Part shown: piece after piece, positions 7,500 through 14,875 of the stretch
Layout: the number at the start of each line of letters is the position of its first letter
How positions within the stretch are numbered: the first letter of the stretch is position 1
Virus record (IMG/VR): IMGVR_UViG_3300013094_000025
Location: 1-64,000 of that record
Source of the DNA: a virus
Length of the DNA: 64,000 nucleotides
Strand: one strand, 5' to 3'
Notes under the pieces: model-generated
The model's input: the letters and a program-made list of their open reading frames with translations, nothing else
The model's database searches: none
Told to the model about the DNA's origin: nothing
Program-made: the position numbers and the translations under genes

Positions 7500-8152
7500 G
7501 ATACGCGATCCTCCTTATACTTCCATATAAAACCGTATATAGATTTTCTTTTACCATTGCAGCATTCAGTTATTGATGCCCCGCTCTGTTTACCTAGTGT
7601 AGTCCCAGCGCTTCTAGCGCTTAACCACTCTCTTACTAGACGACCTGCTTTTGTAAATTGTAAAACATTTTTATTAACGGTGCATACTCTTCTACACGTA
7701 ATACTTCTTTTTTTATTTGATTCGGGTGTTTGTATTACTATACCTTTTGTTCCTTTATTCCAAGGGGTGCAACCTTTTTTAAAACTTGTTTTATTAGCTT
7801 TGCGCTGCACTGTAGAGTTTTTTTGAGATATTGATTGTCTTTTTTTTGTGTCTTCAGATAAAAAACCAGATTTATCATTAGTTTTTGTTAATCTGCAATT
7901 TAAGCCTTTATTACCCAAAACATTATAATATTCCTGCCAATACCTTTCTCGTAAATTTAAATTTTTTATATTACATTCTTCAACTATTTCAAATTTATGA
8001 TTTAAATATCCGTGTTTTATTAAAGAATTATATAGTCTACGTTGAGTTTTACATTTTAAAAATCTGTAACTTGTAAATCTTTTTTTAAAGTTTACTGTCT
8101 GTCCTATATAAACTCTACCTTTAGGATTTGTTATTTTGTAAATACCACTCAT
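7496..8152 (-). CDS. GIY-YIG homing endonuclease
   Basis: A 218-aa protein with an N-terminal GIY-YIG nuclease domain (SGIYKITN, then RVYIGQT at 13-19) and a C-terminal NUMOD1/IENR1-like DNA-binding repeat (FTKAGRLVREW ... GKRKSIYGFIWKY). It lies between two nucleotidyltransferase paralogues and is joined to both by 4-nt overlaps (ATGA at its start, GTGA at its end). This is a free-standing mobile gene rather than an intron product; no intron boundaries are seen. A full Shine-Dalgarno sequence in its 3' end serves the next gene. Confidence 0.85.
   Translation of the reverse strand: MSGIYKITNPKGRVYIGQTVNFKKRFTSYRFLKCKTQRRLYNSLIKHGYLNHKFEIVEECNIKNLNLRERYWQEYYNVLGNKGLNCRLTKTNDKSGFLSEDTKKRQSISQKNSTVQRKANKTSFKKGCTPWNKGTKGIVIQTPESNKKRSITCRRVCTVNKNVLQFTKAGRLVREWLSARSAGTTLGKQSGASITECCNGKRKSIYGFIWKYKEDRVS
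7510..7516 (-). promoter_or_regulatory. Strong Shine-Dalgarno (AAGGAGG) inside the endonuclease 3' end
   Basis: On the minus strand AAGGAGG precedes the GTG at 7499 by 10 nt. Most genes in this window lack any comparable sequence. It supports GTG 7499 as the true start of the nucleotidyltransferase fusion gene. Confidence 0.6.
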
Positions 8153-9108
8153 ACTTTATATTTTATAAGATTTGAATTATCAGGTAAGAATTTACCTTTT
8201 AAATTTAACCTTTGCTGATTATCTATCCAGTACTGCTGAAGGTCATCAGGGATATCAGCTCTAGTACTGTCTAAAATTTTAAGATATGTATCAAAAACGG
8301 CGTGAAGATCTTCTTCACTAAGATCACGTTTAAGAACATCAATTAACGTATGATAATCCCCTACAGTTTCTTTGTTAAGATGAATATTATAAAGATTATT
8401 TAAAAGTTCAATTGCTTCTTTAGGATTGTTAGCGGCGATTTCTTGAGTTTCTTTATTTTTAACTCCGTAGTTATGAGAAAATGTGTAACCTTTATGTGAG
8501 AAAAGAGATACTAATAACTGAGTACGATGAAGACCTTTTACATTACCTTGATAAGTAGCAGAATGATAAGCAAATGTTAACCAATCGACATTACCAACAT
8601 TAATATCAATTTGAACTCTCTTATCTAACTGATTACCCTTACTATCAAATTGAGGAAATTGACAAAATAACGCTCCGGCTCCACTACCCTTAACATCAGT
8701 AACAATATCAGTATTTGAAGCTACAATTTTCTCAGCTATAGCAACAATAACAGCTCTCTTCATCAATATTTCCTCTGTAGCAGTTTTTGCTTTCTTTTTA
8801 AAAGTAGTAAATAATTCTTCTACTCTATTCTTATCTAATCCCCAATCATTAATATCTTTGAATGAATCTTCTGATAAAGCTAAATCAATATCTCCGGAAA
8901 TCTCTTTTTTTCCTACAGATCCTAAAGTACGAATTCCTTCAAAATGAAGCCTAGCTTCAGGAAATATTTCACCAAATTGTTTAAAAAATTCTTTTAAAGT
9001 AGGCTGAATATCTTCTTTCTTAATAGGAGAGGAAGCTTCAAAAACATTACCTCCTTCACTAAGAAGACTAACGGTCTTATAGTAATTACTAAAAGAAAAC
9101 TGTAACAT
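8149..9108 (-). CDS. Nucleotidyltransferase-like protein with capsid-targeting-like N-terminus
   Basis: A 319-aa protein. The N-terminus has an amphipathic stretch ending LLSEGGNVF, a candidate targeting peptide with a cut after LSE. It is followed by a polymerase-beta-type nucleotidyltransferase signature (LGS at 62-64, D73 and D75 in DIDLAL). IKKEDIQPTL aligns with IKREDVQSTF of the 5946-7499 product, showing they are paralogues. It follows the 113-aa gene by 6 nt. A packaged enzyme modifying a host RNA or protein on injection is possible by analogy to T4 Alt. The substrate cannot be told. Confidence 0.65.
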   Translation of the reverse strand: MLQFSFSNYYKTVSLLSEGGNVFEASSPIKKEDIQPTLKEFFKQFGEIFPEARLHFEGIRTLGSVGKKEISGDIDLALSEDSFKDINDWGLDKNRVEELFTTFKKKAKTATEEILMKRAVIVAIAEKIVASNTDIVTDVKGSGAGALFCQFPQFDSKGNQLDKRVQIDINVGNVDWLTFAYHSATYQGNVKGLHRTQLLVSLFSHKGYTFSHNYGVKNKETQEIAANNPKEAIELLNNLYNIHLNKETVGDYHTLIDVLKRDLSEEDLHAVFDTYLKILDSTRADIPDDLQQYWIDNQQRLNLKGKFLPDNSNLIKYKV

Positions 9109-9114
9109 ATAATG

Positions 9115-9456
9115 TTACTTATTAACTATAGGTGTAAGTTGTAATCCTTTTTGCTTTAAAGCATCAGCAACTTGCTGAGTAGTCTTAGCATTAACTAAAT
9201 CTTGTCCTACAGGATGTTTTAAAGGATCAATAGGAGGCTGAGCAGGTTGAGATTTATTTTGTTGCTGATTGTTATTGTTAATTGAATTTGGAGTTCCAGG
9301 AGGAGCAGTAGTAGAGGCAGTAGTAGGATTAGCTCCAGTAGGAGAGGGAGAAGGTGCTAAAGTAGTATTACCAGCAGCAGGATTAGTTCCAGCAGGAGGA
9401 GTAGGTTGATTATAATCTTCCCAAAGAGTATTTAAGAGGTTTTCGAACTTAGACAT
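9115..9456 (-). CDS. Pro/Thr/Asn-rich protein with capsid-targeting-like N-terminus
   Basis: A 113-aa protein starting MSKFENLLNTLWEDYNQP. The helix ends in LWE before D, fitting a gp21-type cleavage site. The middle is low-complexity Pro, Thr, Ala, Asn and Gln, and a short ordered region (QQVADALKQKGLQLTP) closes the protein. The late octamer CTTAAATA lies 6 nt before the ATG. Probably a packaged or head-associated protein; no homologous domain is recognised. Confidence 0.6.
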   Translation of the reverse strand: MSKFENLLNTLWEDYNQPTPPAGTNPAAGNTTLAPSPSPTGANPTTASTTAPPGTPNSINNNNQQQNKSQPAQPPIDPLKHPVGQDLVNAKTTQQVADALKQKGLQLTPIVNK

Positions 9457-9462
9457 ATAAAG

Positions 9463-9470
9463 TATTTAAG
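9463..9470 (-). promoter_or_regulatory. Late promoter octamer (CTTAAATA)
   Basis: The minus strand reads CTTAAATA, 6 nt before the ATG at 9456. The identical octamer occurs before the 82-aa gene, gp17, the gp29-like and the gp48-like genes. Confidence 0.6.
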
Positions 9471-9517
9471 CTCTTTTAAAGCACATTTGTAAGGGGCCGT
9501 AAAAGCTTTTAATCAAT

Positions 9518-10000
9518 TTATTCACTATCACTGTCAAAATCCACTGATCCAGCTGAAAAATGTTTCTTTTTCTTAAAATCTTTTAAGAAGCTAAACAGTT
9601 GATTCTTATTAGCAAAACTATTTAACATCTTACTTCTTGTTTTTGACTTGTTTATAGTATTAGAAACAGCAATTTCAACATCAGGAGAAATAAATGAATT
9701 ACACCTACACCAAGGAATAGGTAGTACTTTTAATACTTTATCAAGACTCTTGTCATTAAACGGAATACCCTTAGGTATATCATACACAACTAATGCTTTA
9801 GGATATCTACTCGGACACTTTTGATAAACAGAGCAAAATTTTTCTAAACAATAGTGGTAAAAAAACTTTTTAACATCAATAGATGATAAAGGTATACTAT
9901 ACTTTTTACAAATACTTACAGTTTCTTTAATAGCTTCTATTAGTAATGGTTGAAAATCAATAGCACATACTCTACTACCATTGAATTCCTTATACTTCAT
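9518..10000 (-). CDS. Unknown protein with acidic C-terminal tail
   Basis: A 160-aa protein not recognised. It has several cysteines (CSVYQKC, WCRC), a lysine-rich stretch (KDFKKKKHF) and an acidic end (DFDSDSE). It starts 1 nt after the stop of the zinc-module protein and belongs to a four-gene minus-strand operon read from the late promoter at 11297-11304. No catalytic motif can be assigned. Confidence 0.55.
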   Translation of the reverse strand: MKYKEFNGSRVCAIDFQPLLIEAIKETVSICKKYSIPLSSIDVKKFFYHYCLEKFCSVYQKCPSRYPKALVVYDIPKGIPFNDKSLDKVLKVLPIPWCRCNSFISPDVEIAVSNTINKSKTRSKMLNSFANKNQLFSFLKDFKKKKHFSAGSVDFDSDSE

Positions 10001-10001
10001 A

Positions 10002-10625
10002 TTATTGTATTATTGTTTCTATTTGTTCTAAAGTAAGTCCGTCTTTTAACGCATTATTTGTAGCTTCATGTAATTGTGTAAAAATTTCATTAAACTTTTC
10101 TTCATATATTAAAATTTGTTTATGATTGTCTTTATTGTAATTTAACTTATTACTACTTTCAAGTAAAGCTGTTTGATTAATAAGATCAAGCTTAGGTCCT
10201 AAGTATTTTTTAATTTTTAAAATTGTTTTTGTAGCTGGTGAATAAGATGCTTTTTCCTCTTCAGTTATAGGCTCTTTAATCTTATTACCGTCATTATCTA
10301 TAATACCTAGCTTATAGGCAAGAAAATTTTCTATTTTCTTATTTAGTTCGTTTAATAAAAAGTGATTATACATAGATTTTTGTAGAGTTTCTTTAAACAT
10401 AGCGTTGAATTCAACACCGTGCATATGAATATCATTGAAAGGGTTAAACCTACAACCTTTCCCATAGGCTATAGAACCGCAATAAGAACATTTTTTAGGA
10501 TCTTCAGGATGAAAGTGTATACCTTGAGGTCCAAACCTACATCCTTTTCCATAAGCTGTAGAACCACAATAAATACATCGATTAACTCTAGTTGAAATTA
10601 ATGCTTTTTTTGCTTCTTCTAACAT
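10002..10625 (-). CDS. Protein with duplicated CxYCGS zinc-ribbon-like module
   Basis: A 207-aa protein whose first 75 residues hold two copies of one module: CIYCGSTAYGKGCRF followed by HFH, and CSYCGSIAYGKGCRF followed by HMH. Each offers Cys and His ligands for a zinc ion. The remainder is helical and charged. I recall similar double modules in uncharacterised T4-like marine phage proteins, but no function is known. It lies between a GIY-YIG-like gene and the acidic-tail gene in one operon; an ATTAAATA octamer at 10632-10639 could be an extra late promoter. Confidence 0.6.
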   Translation of the reverse strand: MLEEAKKALISTRVNRCIYCGSTAYGKGCRFGPQGIHFHPEDPKKCSYCGSIAYGKGCRFNPFNDIHMHGVEFNAMFKETLQKSMYNHFLLNELNKKIENFLAYKLGIIDNDGNKIKEPITEEEKASYSPATKTILKIKKYLGPKLDLINQTALLESSNKLNYNKDNHKQILIYEEKFNEIFTQLHEATNNALKDGLTLEQIETIIQ

Positions 10626-10626
10626 A

Positions 10627-11043
10627 TTATTTATTTAATACACTTTTAGGAGGTCTCCCTATACGAAGGTTTAAAATACCGTTATAATAGTCGTCTCTTA
10701 GCAAGACTTCTCTACCTATCTGTTCTTTGGCTTCTTCGTATGCTAGTTCCCACTTCGAACCGCAGGTTCTTAAAATCTCAAATCTAAAATTCTCTTTTCC
10801 TATTTTAACTATATCATTATTTAAATCAACTGAGGAACTTGTATAACTTTTCCAATCTGATTCTTTGTATTCGATTCTTTTGTTCTTCTTACCTTTTAAA
10901 GGTTTACGCTTAAACTTTGATATACATTGCTTCTTACCAATATATTTTTTTCCGTTTGTTAAGTTTGTTATCAAATAAATGAAGCCGAAAATTTCCTCCG
11001 AAATTTCAATTCCTTCGTTTAAAATCCAATGACCAGTATCCAT
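10627..11043 (-). CDS. GIY-YIG domain protein (Seg-like)
   Basis: A 138-aa protein with GFIYLITNLTNGKKYIGKKQ at 19-38, the paired Tyr strands of the GIY-YIG fold, followed by a basic loop and an IGKENFRFEIL helix typical of T4-like single-domain Seg proteins. No DNA-binding repeat is attached. It overlaps the 82-aa gene upstream by 1 nt (TAATG). Nuclease activity is likely but not certain, because the catalytic Arg and Glu cannot be placed with confidence. Confidence 0.65.
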   Translation of the reverse strand: MDTGHWILNEGIEISEEIFGFIYLITNLTNGKKYIGKKQCISKFKRKPLKGKKNKRIEYKESDWKSYTSSSVDLNNDIVKIGKENFRFEILRTCGSKWELAYEEAKEQIGREVLLRDDYYNGILNLRIGRPPKSVLNK

Positions 11044-11291
11044 TAACGCCTTCTTCTATGTTTGCGTTTATGCTTCTTACCTACTCTTCCTGCGTAAAAT
11101 GAATCCTTAGGTAAGTGTCTTCTAGTTACTCCTCCTAAAACTTTAGGTATTCTAGCATCTCCTCGAGCATAATTATCTCCTGAAAAAGCTGTCTCTGTAG
11201 AAGCAACCCCAGTTCCTAGAGCTCCTCCAGGTCCTGCAACATTAGCATTTTCGTACAAAACTTCTTCTACTATGCACTCTAAGTTAATCAC
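11043..11291 (-). CDS. Small capsid-targeted, arginine/lysine-tailed protein
   Basis: An 82-aa protein starting (GTG) MINLECIVEEVLYENANVAG, with IVE and LYE as candidate protease sites, a Gly/Ala middle and a strongly basic C-terminus (GKKHKRKHRRRR). The combination of targeting peptide and basic tail fits a DNA-binding internal head protein co-packaged with the genome. The late octamer CTTAAATA is 5 nt upstream. First gene of the operon running to 9518. Confidence 0.6.
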   Translation of the reverse strand: MINLECIVEEVLYENANVAGPGGALGTGVASTETAFSGDNYARGDARIPKVLGGVTRRHLPKDSFYAGRVGKKHKRKHRRRR

Positions 11292-11296
11292 ATTAT

Positions 11297-11304
11297 TATT
11301 TAAG
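11297..11304 (-). promoter_or_regulatory. Late promoter octamer (CTTAAATA)
   Basis: Minus-strand CTTAAATA, 5 nt from the GTG at 11291. It directly abuts the -35 hexamer of the divergent uvsY promoter. Confidence 0.6.
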
Positions 11305-11332
11305 TTGCTTTATTGCAATAATCTGTTAAAAT
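11305..11332 (+). promoter_or_regulatory. Sigma70-like promoter of uvsY-uvsW
   Basis: -35 TTGCTT (11305-11310), 16-nt spacer, -10 TAAAAT (11327-11332), then 6 nt to the ATG at 11339, placing the start codon at the expected first transcribed base. Confidence 0.6.
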
Positions 11333-11338
11333 GGGCTT

Positions 11339-11761
11339 ATGTCTGTAAGCCCTGAAGAAAATAAAGAATCTCTCTTTGAAAGGTATAACGAAGAGATTAA
11401 AAAGTACGTAGCCGTGGACGAGTTTAACATGAAGCAGATTCAAATGGATTTACCTGGTGCTCGTCATTACTGGGTAGGACGCTTGATGTTTCATAAACAG
11501 GAAATTCATAAACTTAAAAAACTTCGTAAACAAGCTGTAGAAAAAATAGCTGATCGAATTCAAGCAGAATTACCTATAGGAGCTAGCAACCGTACAAGAG
11601 AAATAGCAGCTGATAATCATCCCACAGTTCAAAAGATAGATGATATGATTGCTGAAAATGAAATGTTAGTCGAGTATCTATCTAAAATTGAATCTAACTT
11701 TAGAAGTATGTCATATGACATTCGCAACCTTATTCAAATTGTGCAGTTAGAGACCACTTAA
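11339..11761 (+). CDS. uvsY: UvsY-like recombination mediator
   Basis: Loads the UvsX recombinase onto gp32-covered single strands. The 140-aa size matches T4 UvsY (137 aa). The protein is helical and charged, with MKQIQMDLPGARHYWVGRLM, a KLKKLRKQAVEKIADRI helix and a C-terminal helix beginning YDIRNLIQI, comparable in layout to T4 UvsY. It stands directly before uvsW, as in T4, and its TAA overlaps the uvsW ATG by 1 nt. Family sequence conservation is weak, so synteny carries much of the call. Confidence 0.78.
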   Translation: MSVSPEENKESLFERYNEEIKKYVAVDEFNMKQIQMDLPGARHYWVGRLMFHKQEIHKLKKLRKQAVEKIADRIQAELPIGASNRTREIAADNHPTVQKIDDMIAENEMLVEYLSKIESNFRSMSYDIRNLIQIVQLETT

Positions 11762-13215
11762 TGAAAGTAATTATAGATTATGATTCAGGAAGAAAGAAAG
11801 GTATTCTTATAACAGATTACCTTCCTAATATTCGTGAATATTTTTCTGTAGAGGATAAAAATCAAAACTTTAAAAGAAGATTTACGGTAGGTTACAGACC
11901 TTTATCTAGACAGTACGCTATTACTCCTCAAGGAAGATTTGAACCCAGACTTGCTTCTACAATTCTAGAATATCTAACTACCTTAGAAATACCTTTTAAG
12001 TTAGAAGTAACAGATAAGTTTAAAGAGTTTATAGAGTCTCCTCTATTACGGGATGAAGACAAGGATATAGTTACGTTAGGGATGTCTTTGAGAGACTATC
12101 AATATGAAACTATTAAAGCAGCTTTGAGGCATAGAAGCGGGGTAATAATCTTACCTACATCAGCCGGTAAAACATTTGTTATGGCTACAATAGTTAGATC
12201 TATACAACAACAGCAAAATAATTTAAAAACATTAATTTTAGTTCCCGACATTCAACTTGTCACCCAGTCTTATTCTGATTTTATTGAATATGGAATACCG
12301 GAGAACGAAATAACAAAATGGACAGGTAGTTACGAGCCAGACCCTAACGCTTCTATTGTAATTGCTAATATTCAAATTCTTCAATCTGAAAAACAAGACT
12401 TATCTTTACTCAAAGATATTAAATTACTAATCATTGACGAAGTTCATAAACTTAAACAAGGTAATAAAGTCAATAAGATTGTAGATCAAATAACTGCTAA
12501 GTATCGTTTTGGTCTTACAGGTACAATGCCTGACACAAAAATAGATGAATGGAATATCTTAGGTAAACTAGGTAAAGTTATTTACAAAAAGCAATCAATT
12601 GATCTTAGAGATCAGAATTATATATCTCAAGTTCATGTAGCTATATTAAAAGTTAACTATTGGGATTTGCCTACATTTACTAAGCCGAGTGCTACAAATC
12701 CAACTGCTGGGTACGAAGAAGAAATACAATTTTTACAAAACAGTGAATTTAGAAATAAATTAATAACAAAAATTGTAAACGGTGTAGATAAGAATACGCT
12801 CATTATGGTTGACAGAATCATTCACGGAGAAATACTTTTATTAACACTTACTAAAAATACAAAAAAGAAAGTATATTTTGTACATGGAGATATAGAAATA
12901 GAAGAAAGAGAAAATATCCGCAGATTAATGGAAGAAGAGGACGATATTATTTGTGTAGCTATATCTAAAATTTTTAGTACAGGTATTAATATTAAAAACC
13001 TTCATAATATAGTTTTTGCATCTATTGGTAAAGCTAAAATAAAAATTATTCAATCTATTGGTAGAAGTTTACGAAAGCATGCTAGTAAAAAGCGAGCTAC
13101 TATTTTTGATATTGGTGATAACTTACGTTATGGTAACGCTCATTTAGCTGAACGTATTGAATTGTATAACGAAGAACAAATACCTTACAGTATTACTGAA
13201 ATAACACAGAGTTGA
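11761..13215 (+). CDS. uvsW: Recombination helicase UvsW
   Basis: SF2 helicase that unwinds R-loops and branched DNA, switching replication from origin- to recombination-dependent mode. The 484-aa protein has an N-terminal domain (about 1-100), Walker A LPTSAGKT near 130, Walker B IIDEVHKL near 224, motif III GLTGTMP near 257 and a helicase C domain ending SIGRSLRKH. Length is close to T4 UvsW. It overlaps uvsY by 1 nt and is followed by the late sigma factor gene. Confidence 0.93.
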   Translation: MKVIIDYDSGRKKGILITDYLPNIREYFSVEDKNQNFKRRFTVGYRPLSRQYAITPQGRFEPRLASTILEYLTTLEIPFKLEVTDKFKEFIESPLLRDEDKDIVTLGMSLRDYQYETIKAALRHRSGVIILPTSAGKTFVMATIVRSIQQQQNNLKTLILVPDIQLVTQSYSDFIEYGIPENEITKWTGSYEPDPNASIVIANIQILQSEKQDLSLLKDIKLLIIDEVHKLKQGNKVNKIVDQITAKYRFGLTGTMPDTKIDEWNILGKLGKVIYKKQSIDLRDQNYISQVHVAILKVNYWDLPTFTKPSATNPTAGYEEEIQFLQNSEFRNKLITKIVNGVDKNTLIMVDRIIHGEILLLTLTKNTKKKVYFVHGDIEIEERENIRRLMEEEDDIICVAISKIFSTGINIKNLHNIVFASIGKAKIKIIQSIGRSLRKHASKKRATIFDIGDNLRYGNAHLAERIELYNEEQIPYSITEITQS

Positions 13216-13251
13216 TTTAAAAATAATATACTATATTATATCTAATACTTT

Positions 13252-13818
13252 ATGGCCAACAAAAAAACAAAAAATGAAGAATTTTTTATGGATGATTTAT
13301 CAGCCGTATTAGACGAAGCTTTACCTAAACCGAGATCAACCAAAAGAGTTCGACGAACTAAGGAAGAGTTAAAACCTAACTATGTAGATCCTATTTACAT
13401 GGAAGTATGTATTAAGAAATATTATGAATCCGGAGAACTAAATGATGAGTTAGCTGATATGATTCAAAAGATTGGTACTCGTTTAGGGTACGCCCAAAAC
13501 TTTATTAACTATTCTTATAAGACAGAAATGATTGGTGATGCTGTCATTAAGATGATTACCGCTCTAACAAGAAAGAGGTTTAAGTGTGATAGTGGATATA
13601 ATCCCTTCTCTTATTTTACTAAAGTAGCGTATAGAGCATTTCAAAATAGAATTAAAAAAGAAAAAAAGGAACACGATACCATTCATCGTTATCAAAACGA
13701 AGTATATAGTCTTCTAGAAGAGTCAGGTCAAATACCCTATCAAAAGAACTCTCACTTAGAAGATGATAGCAATAGTTCTTATTATGATGAAAAAAATGTT
13801 GTAGTCAGCGATGATTAA
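13252..13818 (+). CDS. 55: Late sigma factor gp55
   Basis: Directs host RNA polymerase to late promoters (TATAAATA type), with the gp45 clamp as activator. The 188-aa protein (T4 gp55: 185) contains a sigma region 2 core: IGDAVIKMITAL, then YNPFSYFTKVAYRAFQNRIKKE. An N-terminal basic region (KPRSTKRVRRTKEEL) precedes it. It overlaps gp47 by 8 nt. The CTTAAATA/ATAAATA octamers before structural genes are its presumed targets. Confidence 0.9.
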   Translation: MANKKTKNEEFFMDDLSAVLDEALPKPRSTKRVRRTKEELKPNYVDPIYMEVCIKKYYESGELNDELADMIQKIGTRLGYAQNFINYSYKTEMIGDAVIKMITALTRKRFKCDSGYNPFSYFTKVAYRAFQNRIKKEKKEHDTIHRYQNEVYSLLEESGQIPYQKNSHLEDDSNSSYYDEKNVVVSDD

Positions 13819-14875
13819 TTTTAATAGTAACAAGGTAGCATTTATTAGTGATATCCATTTAGGAGTCCATCAGGATTCATCTACATGGCATAAAATAGCT
13901 ATAAAATTTGCTCACTGGTTAGATGATACGTTAAAGGATAGAGGTATAAAAGATATTGTTATTGCTGGAGATATCTTTCACAATAGACATGAAATTGGGG
14001 TTAACACTATTCATGCCGCTCACAAGTTCTTTGATATACTAAAAGATTATAATATTGTAGCAATAACAGGTAACCATGATTGTTATTATAAAGACAAGTC
14101 AGATGTAAATTCTATTTCCATTCTTAATGGTTATAAAAATATAACCGTATTTCAGGAATTAAGAACTTGTATTATTGATGGTAAAACTTGGACGTTTTGT
14201 CCTTGGGGAGTAACAATAGATAAGATTCCTAAGAGTGATATTATTGTCGGTCATTTTGAGATTACACACTTCAGAATGAACCAGCATAAGATTTGTGATC
14301 ATGGAATGAAAACTATTCAGCTTCTTGATAAGAGTAAATTTGTTATCTCAGGTCATTTTCATTATAGAGAGCATAGAACATATCCTGAAGGAGGTAGTAT
14401 TCTTTATCTAGGATCTCCTTATGAATTAGATTTTGGAGATAGAGATCATGCTAAAGGAGTATCAATTTTAAATACGGATACACTAGAAGTAGAGTTAATT
14501 GAAAACACAGTAACACCTAAACACGTTAAAATTAATATTTCCGATTTAACAGAAGGTAGAGTTAAGCTTGAGGAGTTATCTCCTATATTGTCTAATAACT
14601 TTGTCGATTTTAGTATTGATAAGAATGTTAATACACAAGCTGTTGATTTACTCTTAACAAAATTTAATCAATTTAAACCTCTTCACGTTAGAACAAATTA
14701 TAATATATTTGAAAATGTTCAGCTATCAGCAACTGACGTAGATAATTTTAGTATTGATGTCGAAACTGCTCTTCAAGAGTTTGTTGATTTATTAGACACT
14801 CAAGTAAACAAAAAAGAGATCCTAGATAAATGCTTAGATCTCTATAAACTATCCTTAGTAACAAATGAGCAATAA
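13811..14875 (+). CDS. 47: Recombination nuclease subunit gp47 (SbcD/Mre11-like)
   Basis: Mre11-type metallophosphoesterase that processes DNA ends with gp46. The 354-aa protein (T4 gp47: 339) shows the phosphoesterase motifs in order: FISDIHLG (12-19), IAGDIFHNR, ITGNHDCYY, VGHFEITH and ISGHFHYRE, supplying metal-binding Asp, Asn and His residues. In T4 its partner gp46 lies next to it; here gp46 is 12.4 kb away at 27289, beyond the glycan island, whose first gene overlaps this one by 11 nt. Confidence 0.93.
   Translation: MINFNSNKVAFISDIHLGVHQDSSTWHKIAIKFAHWLDDTLKDRGIKDIVIAGDIFHNRHEIGVNTIHAAHKFFDILKDYNIVAITGNHDCYYKDKSDVNSISILNGYKNITVFQELRTCIIDGKTWTFCPWGVTIDKIPKSDIIVGHFEITHFRMNQHKICDHGMKTIQLLDKSKFVISGHFHYREHRTYPEGGSILYLGSPYELDFGDRDHAKGVSILNTDTLEVELIENTVTPKHVKINISDLTEGRVKLEELSPILSNNFVDFSIDKNVNTQAVDLLLTKFNQFKPLHVRTNYNIFENVQLSATDVDNFSIDVETALQEFVDLLDTQVNKKEILDKCLDLYKLSLVTNEQ

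Noticed and set aside
7452-7826. 124-aa plus-strand ORF across the endonuclease
   Set aside because: Antisense shadow of the GIY-YIG gene, whose domains are clear on the minus strand.
9457-9517. AAAAGCTTTT palindrome as a terminator
   Set aside because: Stem of five A/T-rich pairs without a GC core or T tract; too weak in DNA this AT-rich.
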